Below are positions 12,519 through 27,135 of a stretch of DNA of 64,000 nucleotides, one piece after another. Location of the stretch: NCBI GenBank assembly GCA_025786725.1, contig JAHLTZ010000040.1:116980-180979 (forward strand), read 5' to 3'. The notes below the pieces were generated by a model. That model made no database searches and had not been told where the DNA came from. It worked only from the letters and a program-made list of their open reading frames with translations. Source of the stretch: Syncephalis fuscata. Lineage: Eukaryota; Zoopagomycota; Zoopagomycetes; Zoopagales; Piptocephalidaceae. The translations under genes and the position numbers were made by a program. The stretch's first letter is position 1. The number at the start of each line of letters is the position of its first letter.

Positions 12519-14408
12519 ATGGGCTCCTTAGTAAGTTGCCTAGCACTTGAATGTGTCTCATGCTTTGCCGCCACCAGTTGTCGGTGTGCCACTAAGCTTA
12601 TTGGCTGTTCCGGCTCTATTGCTACTAGAGTCGGGTATGCCTTGCTATTCCTTGTCAATTCCGTGGTAAGTTGGACTGTCGTTATTCTATATATTTCTAA
12701 ACAATATACATGCTTCTACTATCTTTTACTGCTTTGTTTAGATCTCCTGGTTTATGTTATCAGATTGGGCGATTGTTCATCTACGTAACCTATTCCATGG
12801 TTATCTAGAGCTCAATTGCGCAGAAGGCTACTGCTACGGTGTTATTGCTGTAAGTTATGACAGCTATTAACACTATAATTCACTAGATATAGTATTAATA
12901 CATTAATAATGATATGTATATTATAGGTGCATCGAATGGGATTTGCTCTCGCTTTATTCCATATTATACTTGGATGTTCAATGATTGGTGTACATAATAC
13001 AAGAGATAAGCGAGCACAAATACAGAATGGGTAACTATTAATACATAATATACTATAATATAGTCAGTATATTAATAACAATACTATTTATTAGATGGTG
13101 GGGCCCTAAACTATTTCTATGGACCGGTCTTGTTGCTATATCATTCTTCCTTCCCAATGAATTCCATATGTTCTGGGGCAATTATATTGCATTGATAGGC
13201 GCGGGTATTTTCATACTTTTACAGCTTATTCTACTAGTCAGTTTTGCCCATGATTGGTGCGAAAGATGTCTATACAACTACGAAGACCATGGTTTACGTC
13301 ACTGGCTGTATATTCTAGTTGGTTCTACAGTGGGTCTATTTCTATTTAGTGTAGTCACTACTATTCTGCTCTATGTATTCTTTGCTCCATCCGGTTGCAG
13401 CTTCAACCAATTCCTTATTAGCTTTAATCTAGTACTTTGTGTATTTGTTGTACTCCTATCGGTACATCCCAAGGTACAAGACGTATTTCCAAAAAGCGGT
13501 GTTGCTCAAGCTAGTATGGTTATTGCATATATTACCTATGTTATTGCCAGTGCATTGGTTAATGAACCAGTTACAAAGGGCGATAATGAACAATGCAATC
13601 CATTAAGCAAGAGTCGTAGTACACGCACTACAGCTATTCTACTAGGTGCCTCTTTTACTCTTATTGCTATTGTCTATTCAACATCCCGGGCTGGTAAGCA
13701 GACGTGTTGTAGACAACGACAGTAGACTAATGTTACAACATAGCCACACAATCCGGTACATTTAATCGATCTGATGAGACCAGAGTGCCATTGATTGATA
13801 AACAGCCATCGGAAAGACAGCAAATGCGTTTGGATGCAGCACGTGAAGCTGTTGATAGCGGGTAATTATTAGATATTGAATATTGAATATTAGTATTAAT
13901 GTTATTAATGTTATTTTAGCGCTTTTCTACAATCAGATTTAAAAAAGTTTGAAGCCGAGATGAATAGTGATGATGATGACGCCAATGCCAATTTTGACGA
14001 TGAAACAGAAGAGTGTGCCTATAATTACGCCTTCTTTCACCTTATATTTGCCTTGGCTACAATGTATGTAGCAATGCTACTTACTGATTGGAATACGATG
14101 AGTGGTAATCCAAAAGAATTGATGCGTATTGGACAGAGTTTCACGGCTGTATGGGTACGTGTTGTATCCAGTTGGATGTGTGTTATTTTATATGCTTGGA
14201 CATTGGTGGCACCACTTTTATTCCCTGATCGGTAAGTAGCTATTAATAGTAACAGCAATAGTAATAACTGTAAATAACACATTTAATTAATTATTAACTA
14301 TCTATTAATAACAATTGTTAGAGTAAGTATATTAATACATTTATGTCATGATTATTCATTAATCTATTCATTATCATTATTTAGTTTGAGTCTTATACGA
14401 TCAATTAG
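12519..14408 (+). CDS. TMS1: SERINC/TMS1-family membrane protein
   Basis: Multi-pass membrane protein of the serine-incorporator (TDE1/TMS1) family. The N-terminus MGSLVSCLALECVSCFAATS has the family's Cys-rich start. Later motifs include WFMLSDWAIV, RNLFHGY, MGFALALFHIILG, WWGPKLFLW, FHMFWGNYIALIGA and LVSFAHDWCERCLYN. The C-terminal HLIFALATMYVAMLLTDWNT and VSSWMCVILYAWTLVAPLLF segment is also typical. About ten TM segments are evident, with an acidic loop (NSDDDDANANFDDETEE) before the last pair. The main frame reads to PDR followed immediately by TAA (14233-14235), so the protein may end there. Alternatively two short introns flanking a single A (14322) would extend it with FESYTIN to a TAG at 14406-14408. 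The second reading gives introns of normal length; see the separate entry. Confidence 0.92.
14232..14384 (+). other. Possible pair of introns flanking a 1-nt exon (A at 14322)
   Basis: After ...PLLFPD the sequence reads CG|GTAAGT. A 90-nt segment ends in TTGTTAG, then comes one A, then another GTAAGT, and a 62-nt segment ends in TATTTAG before TTTGAG. Joining CG+A+TTT gives R-F-E-S-Y-T-I-N-stop. Skipping the A shifts the frame and lengthens the intron to 153 nt. A plain stop after PDR, or a lost T in the TTT run, are the alternatives. Confidence 0.45.
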
Positions 14409-14496
14409 AATTGGTCAACTGTTCCATGGATGTGCCGTTGTAATAAATCACTTTGAAAAAGATGTATGGTGTGCAATTCAATCATTTCGTATTTTA

Positions 14497-17501
<3,005 letters not shown>

Positions 17502-18067
17502 GACCAACAAGCACCAGTGCTACAGCTATTACGATTACAAAAGTATAGTCCTTGTATGTCAGTTGGTTCAATCTTTTTTGTTCTTTGGCGGTAAGTAAGA
17601 AAGTCTACGCACTCTATACGTATATATATATATATGCCCACTCACGCGCTTAGACTTGAATCGACACGTATGCCACACTCCACACACACACACACTTAAG
17701 CACAAACTCACGCACACAACGGAACCCAAAAGAGAAAGGTATAGTCGACGTGTAAAAGAATCCAAAGGAATAAGTGTGCAAAGTTAGGCAGTATCGTTTG
17801 TACGTGGAGGAATAGAATAGTAATAAAGAGTTGTCGTGTTGTTGTTTACTAGTAAAGTGGTTAGATTCTTTCGGCCTCCTTCCTTTCTTTTGACGTAAAT
17901 ACGTTTTGAGTGATGGATCAAAATAAAAATACCAAATGGGCGATGCTAATTGATTAATTAATTAATTAATTAATTAACAGTTAAATTAATTTATTTTATT
18001 ATAAAATAAGAATTTGTTTATTTATTATTGTTAAAAATATAGAAACAATAGAGAATAATAATAACAA
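17502..18067. other. Intergenic spacer upstream of Miro
   Basis: 566 bp, probably the Miro promoter and the RPAP1 3' UTR. It contains CA-rich (17680-17720) and TATATA tracts and a TTAA-type microsatellite (about 17950-17982). No gene seen. Confidence 0.45.
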
Positions 18068-19954
18068 TTAGACTGATAAATCAGTATTTTTTGTAGTATT
18101 TGTTATTGTTGGCCATTTAATTTGTGTAATAAGACGATCTATTTGCTCAAGTGTCTTTTCTGTAGGACGACCTTGTCTTTGGGCATATTGTAGACGCGGT
18201 ACCACATCTAATGTAGCCAATACACGAAGACGGCCTGCATAGTCAAGATTACTACGTATTTGTTGTGGTGCTGTTGATTGCGTCAATGTTGGATCAGTTT
18301 CGACAGTTGGATACTGATGATCAGTGGCACCACTACACCAAGCATCAAGCGCATCAACTACATGAGCTATTGTCGACAAATGGGATTCTTCAAGGCCAAG
18401 CGTAAGATACATAGGACCGGATAACTCGGCAAATTGTGTTATAGCTCCAGTAGCTTGTTCTTTACTCCATTGACTGGCCTCATTCTCATCTTGTAAAGTA
18501 CGCGTTGATCCATCATGGGCCAGCCATAGAATACGCGATAATATACGCCATGCTGTAGCACGTTGAGCAGCCACTGCACTACGAGCCAGTAACAGCAATT
18601 CTTCTATGGTATATCCAGCTTTATCTTGTTCTTTGCCATGATGGTGTAGTCCATGGTGGACAGGAACCTCACTGTTAGATAGAATAGGCTGTCCACGTAA
18701 ATCATATCGTGTTGTTGTTGTTGAAGATGATTCAGTATTCTCACCGCTCTCTTTACTTGTATCCAATGTTGTATCATCTGTATTACAAAGTAAACCATCC
18801 TTATTAATAATACCCATCCAGGCTAATTTATCTGCTTCTAATGGCACATCAGAAAAATAACGTTGTCGTAAAGTAATTGGATCTTCATCGTCTTGATTTT
18901 GTCTATTTTTAATTGGTATATCGGTTTGGTTATCACTAGGCGCCGTAGATGCCATCGATTCTATTTCACCAACAATCTCGACATCATCGTCGCTTTCTTT
19001 AACAATGCCAGAATTACTCGATAGCTGTTCTTCTTTTATATTAATGTTGTGTTGCGGAATAGTTGGCTTTATTGTAGTTATATGGCTTCCTCCCGGCCTT
19101 AATGCAGATACCAGCTGGTCTGCATAGTTACATCACTATCATTATGCTTATTTAAAGCACGTTGCGCTATTCGGTTCTCCATCCATGCTATACCAGTGTT
19201 GCCTAGACGTTCTTGCAAGTCGCCACTGCTTGTTCTATCTCTTCCTCGGTCATTGCTTCAATCTGGCTACGATTTTCACGATCGATTTCGGCGTAAACCG
19301 GATTGGTCGATGGATTTAAACTATGATTAATCGATTTAGGAAGCAAATCTGGCTCTGGAAATCCCGTAATAGTTGATAGAGGAATAACCTTGGGCGGCTG
19401 TTGTTGATCTGCAGCATTGGGTGTACGTTCTGTGATATCGGCTAATACAACGCCTTTATCTGTTCGTGTGGTCGATACAGTTGATGTCGACAATCCATGG
19501 TCGTCGGCCAATGAGCGTACACGTTCCAATAATGCCGCCTGTCGTTGAGCAAATACGATAATCCTCGCTTTGGCTGAGGCTCTGCACGACACTCCTTTGG
19601 CGATGGATGTGATTGAGCTGTAAACGCGTTGCTTTCTTTAATAGCTGGCGCTGTTTGCTGTGGCTTTGTAGCTGCTGGGACCAGTGGTGGCATCTCTTCT
19701 TCTTCTTCTTCGTACGTTTCGTTGTCATCGTCGATATGTACTATTGGCGATGGTACTTTGATAGGCGTTGCTTTTGGTATACGTTTTACTTGAGCAGCCG
19801 GCTTTACTTGTTCACGAATAAATGCCTCATGAAGAGCAAGTAGATCTTCTTCCGTTTGAACAGTATCTTTAAAACGTACCTGTACCCGACTCGGTTGTTG
19901 CTGTTGCTGCTTAGTGCGTGTAGCAGCAGACGATTCAGTTGGTAATTGCGACAT
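18068..19954 (-). CDS. RPAP1: RPAP1/RBA50-like RNA polymerase II-associated protein
   Basis: RPAP1 (yeast Rba50) helps assemble and deliver RNA polymerase II to the nucleus. The RPAP1_N region is seen as EDLLALHEAFIREQVKP (about 19850) and VFAQRQAALLERV (about 19540). The C-terminal block LRQRYFSDVPLEADKLAWMG (about 18870), YDLRGQPI and GLHHHGKEQDKAGYTIEELL (about 18640) matches RPAP1_C. At roughly 630 residues it is the short fungal form rather than the long animal one. The start is ATG 19954 (MSQLPTESS) and the stop TAA 18068; it appears intronless. Three single-base gaps are needed, near 19557 (before IVFAQRQ), 19222 (EEIEQAV to DLQERLGNTG) and 19105 (before DQLVSALRPGG). Each restores a family motif, so errors in the sequence are more likely than decay. 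Confidence 0.85.
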
Positions 19955-20121
19955 GACAAGCAATTAATTGTAAAGTAAAGAAAACTATCAAAAACATTAA
20001 TTGCAATGTGATTTATTTTTATTTTTAACCAAAATATTACTCATATCAAATGTCAATACAGCCATATGGCGTATTATTAATAAAATAATATGTTTATTAA
20101 CAACAGCAATAATAATACTAA

Positions 20122-20752
20122 TTAAACATCGTTCATGGCAACATCATCGTTATGACTGTCGCCGTTTGCGTCTTCAGCCATATTATTGTCCGTATTTTCG
20201 CCATCTTCCTCCTCTTCCTCCTCTTCATTGTCATCATCCCGAGGAAGATGTTGTCGTACTGTGGCAAGCATCGTTTCTAATGCTTCCATGTCAAATCGTT
20301 CATCACATTCTTCAATCAGCTAGTAAAAATATATATTAACAAACTTGCTATACTAATAATAAATCAAAATAATTTACCATGTGGATTTCGACAATCTGAC
20401 GCGGCCGTATATTAATCATCTGTAGCTTTTCTGCCTTTGTAAGCGACCATGCTCCAAGTGCAGTTGTTAGCTGAACTACTTGTTCATCAGTTTGCGTCGA
20501 GCTAGGCGTATTATTTAGGTAATTAAGTGTCTAGCGTGTATAGCAGATGTAGTCGATGGTTAATATTTAAGCATGCTAGTATTATAGTATATAAACTTGC
20601 CTCAAATTCAACTGTTTTTACATTCTCGGCGATTTTTTTATTTTTGCGACTACCGTGGTATTTTCTTCTTCTCTTGCTGAGTGCTGCTGTTTTAGAACAG
20701 TAAGCACTTCGTAATTAGACAAAAGTGCTGAGCGCGATTCTACAATTTCCAT
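20122..20752 (-). CDS. RPC17: RNA polymerase III subunit RPC9 (CRCP/RPC17)
   Basis: Rpb4-like stalk subunit of RNA polymerase III, pairing with Rpc25 and needed for initiation. The N-terminus MEIVESRSALLSNYEVLTVL (20752 down) and the HRDC-like block SLTKAEKLQMINIRPRQIVE (about 20430) match the family. So do LIEECDERFDMEALETML (about 20285) and an acidic tail ending DVAMNDV. Two introns are seen. The first (20531-20600) has a GC donor, GAG|GCAAGT, and joins TVEFE to TLNYL. One base appears missing near 20655 between NTTVV and RKNKKIAENV. Same strand as the RPAP1-like gene 167 bp downstream; both concern nuclear RNA polymerases, though fungal genes are transcribed separately. Confidence 0.85.
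20531..20600 (-). other. GC-AG intron of RPC9
   Basis: Donor GAG|GCAAGT, acceptor CTAG|ACACTT, 70 nt. Removal restores the conserved TVEFETLNYL join. Confidence 0.7.
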
Positions 20753-21116
20753 GATGTGTTGTTGTTTAATGAATTAAACTGAAAATAAAATATAAAAACT
20801 GTTGCAAGCTTTTTATTTTGCAATAATAATATGTTTACGATTTCATTTGCTTTGTGTAAAGTAGCACCTATTCATTGATAATTTTATTACTGAAATGTAC
20901 AATTTATTGGTAATTTGATATGATTTGTAGCTTAATTGCGCAAACGCTATTAAACATAATTATTAAACACTAGAATGATAATAAATTGTATAATAATATT
21001 AAATGGTACACAAATGTTATATGATTTACAATTTTATTCAACTTAATAAGCATGTAGCAAAGCCCGCAATCTTTTAAAAATAAAAAATAATAGTAAACAG
21101 TGTAATTCTAAACTAA
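20753..21116. other. Intergenic AT-rich spacer
   Basis: 364 bp between the JTB-like stop and the RPC9 start, both on the minus strand. Very AT-rich; nothing else recognised. Confidence 0.4.
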
Positions 21117-21866
21117 TCAAACTTGAGCAATACGCCGCGCAATTTTGCGTTGGAAAAAGTATTGTAGTTTGCGACGACGCCAATAAATTAATAGAAGGGT
21201 GCCAATGGCAATAAAAATATTAAATGTCTATAAAAATAACAATTAGTTTGACCATTAGCTATTTAAAATTATACATACCTGGAATTTGAAAAATCTACTC
21301 TTTTCTAGTCGTTTTACTACGACACAGCTACGGAAAGATGGTTTAGGTCCAAGCGATTTCGATGGTGGTGGATCCAGCGGCTTACAATTGATCGGCTCTT
21401 TGTTACCCGTCTTTTGACATATTGCTTCTGTTTTCTATAGTGCACAAGTGTTGACATATTTATATAAGTTGCTAATAACATAATAAATCTATGACAACTT
21501 ACCTGTTCAAATGATGTGCATAAATCACATGGTCCAACCGGATAGCAATCATATCCATATTCTGGATCATCAGTCCCGTCCTGGCCGCTGCCGTTATTGC
21601 GTGTTGTTACTGCCGAAGACGTATCAGTATTATCGCCAGATTTAATTAACTGTTCGTCATCCCGTTTGGAAATATCACTATTATTATTAAGTAACGACAA
21701 GTAGTTAGTATAAATAAGCATCTACAGTATTTATATTTCAACTACCTATTTAAAGTCGTGGAATCTTCATTGTTATAAGAATATTTAACAAGTAAGATAC
21801 CTACTATGAACGTGACAAGTACTAACAGTAACAAGTCAGTATGGGCTTTCGTCGTAACATAATCAT
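21117..21866 (-). CDS. JTB-domain single-pass membrane protein
   Basis: An N-terminal signal-anchor (LLLLVLVTFIVGILLV) is followed by a Ser/Thr/Asn-rich stretch. A cysteine-rich luminal block comes next: CYPVGPCDLCTSFEQ joined by splicing to KTEAICQKTGNKEPIDC, then FRSCVVVKRLEKSRFFKFQ. Last come a second TM (FNIFIAIGTLLLIYW) and a basic cytosolic tail, RRRKLQYFFQRKIARRIAQV. The CxxC...FE...C..TG..E.I.C...SC order and the aromatic end before the TM match the JTB (jumping translocation breakpoint) domain, best known in animals, where it is implicated in cytokinesis and mitochondrial roles. The start MIMLRR at 21866 needs one base restored near 21850 to join the TM frame. Three introns. Family call moderate; function in fungi unknown. 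Confidence 0.62.
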
Positions 21867-23904
21867 TGTAGATGAAGAACTAAGTGCTATCGGGAAACAG
21901 GTAAAGAAGAAGATAACGGTGTGAATTAATTTATTGCGATCAATACTGGAAAGAGATATAAAGGAGGTGATCAATCTCTTAAAATGCCATATTAATTTTA
22001 TGGTGGATGGCTTTTCATTTCTTAAATCTATCAATTTATTGCTTGTGGTGTTCTACGATACTGATGTTTACTTATTGTAACTATTCATACTGCATTTGCG
22101 TTTGATTGTTAATAAGTTCTATAATATGTTAATAATTGATGTTAAATAGCACTTGGTTTTACTTTATTTATCTATTTATTAATAATATGTTCTATGCCAT
22201 ACTAACTAACATCTTGGATAGAAATTTTATTATTTACACTCCATTTATTTATTAATAAATTAAATTCGCGTCTTTATAGTATTGACTGACAGGCTCCACA
22301 TCTTACAATCTACGTCATCACATTCCATTTATCTTTCTTCACACTTGATAGTATATATCCATTGTATATGATTGTACATTTCATATATACCAATTAGATA
22401 GTGCCAGTAGTAGACTAACTACTAGTCGAATATATACACTTGTTATATCACTGTACTTTAATCTTATCTTTCTTGTAAGTTACATTCATCACTCGTATAT
22501 TGGTACTAACGCATTCATTGGCATAATAACTGTGTTTCAGCTTTGTTTTATGCTCCTTTGGCTATGTGCGCTTTCATTTTTTCAGCAATTACCTTTTATT
22601 TTCTTCATTATTTAAAAAATGCCATTTGTTAACATGTCTCAAGCACTGGTGTTTTTAGCGCAACAATTAGTGTTAGTTTTTACATGATTAACTCGGCATG
22701 TTGTGCAATATAATTTAGTAATCCTATTGTTGTGTTGCCATGTATTGGTTTATTTGATCTTAAAATAAACTTGAAATAAAGCTTTTTACTACAATAATTG
22801 AATATAACTCAACATCAGTAAAGGTAGCTAAACATAAACATTGCCCTATGCTTGTTATTAAATAACTGGTTTATAGAATTACGTTTATACACAAATACAA
22901 ATGCCAGTGCAAGCTGACTACTTACCATGTTTTGTAACAAAAAAATAAAATAGCTTGTGTAATGTGGTCACCACTTCTGACTCTACTGCTGCGCTAAACG
23001 TTGCTAAGCCTTTGAATGTGTTTTTCCGACAGCTAAGCATATATTTACCACGCTCAAACATGTGACAATACAATCTCGGCAATAGGTGAATAAGCGTTGT
23101 ATTTCAAGAAGAATAAAATCGAACATTCCTGGTCTATTTTTATTTTTGCATTCTATTGGTCTGTGTCTATTCTTGATAGCGACCATTTAGCTTTTTAAAG
23201 CCCGAAAACACCAACATCTAGATTGATCATTGTGTTAATCGTGTGATAGACTACTACACATCGTGGCTGGCACGGCAATCTTAATGCGGATTGCTACACG
23301 TCACCCACCTTTGTTGTATCACCATTACTGCAGCCACTTTCCAACAATCTATGTTCCAGCTACAATGGCATGAGCAAACTGTTGACAGCTGTGTATGATT
23401 AACAGATATACACTAGTTATTGTAGATATACTGTATTGTTACTGTTAATAAAATAATGACATGTATATTAATTGCGCAAATATTTACGAATGTGTGAAAA
23501 AATAGCATAAAAATAGAACTTTGACAAGAACTAATGTAGAATGGATTTTGTTACAAATTTGGTAGTCGTAAGATACCTTTGTTCGTAGAATCGCAAAGTT
23601 AAACGGCAGCTTAGCAAAGGCAATGCTAAAAATAAATTTGGATGTACAGCAAAATGATGCATCATTACACAAAGCGGAAACCAGTCCTAATTCAATGGGC
23701 AATATTGATGTTTGTCAAGCGAGTAGGAAATGCTAATTTATGTATAAAAGCAGGACATGATTTGAAGTAAATTGTTAGTTCTTTACTACACAACAAGCAT
23801 CTTGCATTGAACATTCATTCATTCATTCATTGTCTATAACAATTGTTTATTCTGCTATCTAGCACTTTCTGCATTCAAGCTACAATCAAAACAACTCATT
23901 CATC
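21867..23904. other. Long intergenic region containing the upstream part of tandem unit 1
   Basis: About 2 kb with no convincing gene. 21867-22275 is AT-rich and unique in this window. From 22276 on it is the conserved upstream block of the secreted-protein unit, found again at 25533-27135 and, inverted, at about 61313-62920. The high conservation without a good ORF suggests recent duplication or homogenisation. A 60-codon open frame on the minus strand (23004-23186) is kept in all three copies but lacks coding features. Confidence 0.5.
23743..23749 (+). promoter_or_regulatory. TATA box of secreted-protein gene copy 1
   Basis: TATAAAA about 155 bp before the ATG, in a context (tataaaagcaggacatga) conserved in all three copies, followed by a CATT-repeat leader. 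Confidence 0.55.
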
Positions 23905-24270
23905 ATGGTCCGTGCTGCTTTCATTAAAACTGCCTTGGTCCTCGCTGTTGGTGCCGCACTAAGCGTTGAAGCATTCCCAAATAAGCCTTATGGTCAACAT
24001 AATGGTCAATATTATGGCCAGAAAGGATCAATTGGTCTTGGTGACACCTGCAATAATAATGACATTAACCGCTTGTGCCGAACAGATCAACAACCATTAA
24101 AATGTTTACCTAGAACTACCGGAGGTATTTCATTCTGCGTTACGGTTTCTCAGCTTGGTCAAACTTGTAACGAGAACGCCCTATGCGCTGGTAATTTGAA
24201 GTGTTCTGTTGGATTATTCCAAGGAAACGGTGTCTGCGTTCAAACCTACCGGCCTCCAACAACCTATTAA
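23905..24270 (+). CDS. Small secreted eight-cysteine protein, copy 1 (121 aa)
   Basis: A single-exon gene for a likely secreted protein. Signal peptide: MVRAAFIKTALVLAVGAALS then VEA|FPNK. The mature part has a Gln/Tyr/Gly-rich stretch (GQHNGQYYGQKG), then eight cysteines spaced C-X8-C-X8-C-X10-C-X9-C-X5-C-X5-C-X10-C, and a YRPPTTY end. The paired CX5CX5C and late GxGVC recall the colipase/Dickkopf-type disulfide fold, but I cannot assign the family firmly. The signal peptide and leader are almost identical to copy 2 (27136) while the mature part differs strongly. That is the pattern of a diversifying secreted family, possibly effector-like. It has a strong TATA and 5' leader and a plausible poly(A) signal at about 24299. 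Confidence 0.82.
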   Translation: MVRAAFIKTALVLAVGAALSVEAFPNKPYGQHNGQYYGQKGSIGLGDTCNNNDINRLCRTDQQPLKCLPRTTGGISFCVTVSQLGQTCNENALCAGNLKCSVGLFQGNGVCVQTYRPPTTY

Positions 24271-24834
24271 TCGGTTTAAGCTTAATACTTTGATTTGTTA
24301 ATAAAAGAAGTGTTTTATACAATTGCTGTCTTTATTTATATCATCAATCAAATAATAATAGTGCCATTTATATGCTACTGACTTTTTTACCATAGGATTA
24401 TTATATATAATTGGTAGTTTTTGCTATAAAGGTACTACTATTATTAATAGTTGTTGGTCTTTTACTTGGTAATAATTATTTATTCATATCCTATGTGCAG
24501 ACTTATCATTTAATTTGTATTACGATATTATAAAAAAATAATATTTGTTTATTAAATAAAGATAGCTTTTGAAAACATTAAGGAATTATTAAACCGTTCG
24601 ATGTGATTTGATAATGTCCGTGTAGTTAAATTAAACGTTCATTCTATTAAATATAAAGCTGGGTGGTGAACAATGTTACTGATAAAATCGTCTGATTGCA
24701 TCGTAGTGGAACACCATATTTGACTGACATAATGTGTGTGTGTGTGAAATCCATGTTCTGGATTCCTTTCTCTTTACCACACATTCGCACAGACTACCTT
24801 TTCTACCAAACAACAGCTGTATATTCTATTCCTT
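24271..24834. other. Intergenic spacer
   Basis: 564 bp. The first roughly 270 bp is the 3' flank of the tandem unit, AT-rich. The rest is the upstream region of the 154-aa orphan gene, with a TGTG tract near 24731. The left arm of the inverted repeat becomes visible from 24453. Confidence 0.45.
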
Positions 24835-25298
24835 ATGTCTATTCGTGCCGACTCGACCTTTGAGCCTCGTGAGGAAGACGACGGGTTTTTTGCGCCCCAA
24901 CAAAAGTGCACTACTATTACCGGGACAGCTGCTGCGCTCTTACGGATAAAGAGCTTATTATCTATTCGTATTTCGCCCCGGGTATCTCCAAAACACTTGC
25001 GTTAAGTGATATCGAATCGGCATATACTGACCGCGAGTTGGACCTGCCCTGGTTCTCGCGAAAGTTCAACGGGCTATCGAGCGACGGATCCACTTGGTGG
25101 GCACTTGACTGGCACCGTAGTTTGCCCTTTATCAAGGAGGCGCGCGACTGTGTGTTGGTCACTGTAAAGAACGATTGGTTGCGCAAAGGCTTTTCTGTTG
25201 AAGATTCAAAACGATTCATGGTACTACTTCGTGATGCAATCAAGCAAGTACGCAAAAACACCACTATGGAACGTCATAACACTGGTCAGTCGATTTGA
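24835..25298 (+). pseudogene. 154-aa orphan (possible PH-like) protein, left copy, frameshifted
   Basis: Left-arm twin of the intact gene at 63154-63618. It starts MSIRADSTFEPREEDDGF, then loses one base at about 24894-24904 (CCCCAACAAAAG against CCCCAGGCAAAAG in the right arm). The frame therefore ends early unless the base is restored. From 24906 the remaining frame is the same as the right copy (YYYRDSCCALTDKELIIYSY, DLPWFSRKFNGLSSD, STWWALDWHRSLPF). Whether this is a true disruption or a sequence error cannot be decided here. The family is described under the right copy. Confidence 0.7.
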
Positions 25299-27135
25299 AC
25301 AAACTGATTAAATTGTATTTAGTTAAATGTTTATACTTGCAGTAATGGCTATATATTTTATACATGTTTATTCTATTGTTTATATGTACAATGTTCTATA
25401 ATAATGCTATTTAGTGTTAAATAAGATTTATATTCATTACATTATTACATTTAATTTATTTTATGATATACCGACTTGTATAGTTTGGCTTTATTATTCA
25501 CCCTTCGCTTGCTACCATTTTATTTAAGTTTTTATAGTATTGACTGACAGGCTCCACATCTTACAATCTACGTCATCACATTCCATTTATCTTTCTTCAC
25601 ACTTGATAGTATATATCCATTGTATATGACTGTACATTTCATATATACTAATTAGATAGTGCCAGTAGTAGACTAACTACTAGTCAAGTATATACAGTCG
25701 TTATATCACTGTACTTTAATCTTATCTTTCTTGTAAGTTACATTCACCACTCGTATATTGGTACTAACGCGTTCATTGGCATAATAACTGTGTTTCAGCT
25801 TTGTTTTATGTTCCTTTGGCTATGTGCGCTTTCATTTTTTCAGCAATTACCTTTTATTTTCTTCATTATTTAAAAAATGCCATTTGTTAATATGTCTCAA
25901 GCACTGGTGTTTTTAGCGCAACAATTAGTGTTAGTTTTTACATGATTAACTCGGCATGTTGTGCAATATAATTTAGCAATCCTATTGTTGTGTTGCCATA
26001 TATTGGTTTATTTGATTTTAAAATAAACTTGAATAAAGCTTTTTACTACAATAATTGAATATAACTCAACATCAGTAAAGGTAGCTAAACATAAACATTG
26101 CCCTATGCTTGTTATTAAATAACTGGTTTATAGAATTACGTTTATACACAAATACAAATGCCAGTGCAAGCTGACTACTTACCATGTTTTGTAACAAAAA
26201 AATAAAATAGCTTGTGTAATGTGGTCACCACTTCTGACTCTACTGCTGCGCTAAACGTTGCTAAGCCTTTGAATGTGTTTTTCCGACAGCTAAGCATATA
26301 TTTACCACGCTCAAACATGTGACAATACAATCTCGGCAATAGGTGAATAAGCGTTGTATTTCAAGAAGAATAAAATCGAACATTCCTGGTCTATTTTTAT
26401 TTTTGCATTCTATTGGCCTGTGTCCATTCTTGATAGCGACCATTTAGCTTTTTAAAGCCCGAAAACACCAACATCTAGATTGATCATTGTGTTAATCGTG
26501 TGATAGACTACTACACATCGTGGCTGGCACGGCAATCTTAATGCGGATTGCTACACGTCACCCACCTTTGTTGTATCACCATTACTGCAGCCACTTTCCA
26601 ACAATCTATGTTCCAGCTACAATGGCATGAGCAAACTGTTGACAGCTGTGTATGATAACAGATATACACTAGTTATTGTAGATATACTGTATTGTACTGT
26701 TAATAAAATAATACATGTATATTAATTGCGCAAATATTTACGAATGTGTGAAAAAATAGCATAAAAATAGAACTTTGACAAGAACTAATGTAGAATGGAT
26801 TTTGTTACAAATTTGGTAGTCGTGAGATATTTTTGTCCGCCGAGTCGCAAAATTGATGCTAAAAATAAAATATGGATGGATAGCAACTGCTACGTCATTG
26901 TACAAAGCGGAAAATAGTCTTAAATGTGGTGAATGATGTTGACACTGCAAGCAAGTAGGAAATGTTAATTTACGTATAAAAGCAGGACATGATTTGAAGT
27001 AAATTGTTAGTTCTTTACTACACAACAAGCATCTTGCATTGAACATTCATTCATTCATTCATTGTCTATAACAATTGTTTATTCTGCTATCTAGCACTTT
27101 CTGCATTCAAGCTACAATCAAAACAACTCATTATC
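25299..27135. other. Intergenic region containing the upstream part of tandem unit 2
   Basis: 25299-25532 is the AT-rich 3' flank of the orphan gene. From 25533 it is the conserved roughly 1.6 kb upstream block of the secreted-protein unit. No convincing gene seen. Confidence 0.5.
26975..26981 (+). promoter_or_regulatory. TATA box of secreted-protein gene copy 2
   Basis: TATAAAA about 154 bp before the ATG at 27136, in the same context as copy 1. Confidence 0.55.

Larger units (their letters stand above)
22276..24540 (+). repeat. Tandem duplication unit, copy 1 (secreted-protein unit)
   Basis: Starts at the sequence tagtattgactgacaggctc. Runs through about 1.6 kb of conserved upstream DNA, the eight-cysteine gene and a decayed 3' flank. 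It matches 25533-27760 in direct orientation: near-identical upstream, less so immediately before the promoter and in the mature coding region. Confidence 0.85.

Noticed and set aside
23004-23186. 60-codon ORF on the minus strand, present in all copies of the secreted-protein unit
   Set aside because: Conserved only because the whole block is; no codon-position bias visible to me, no motif.
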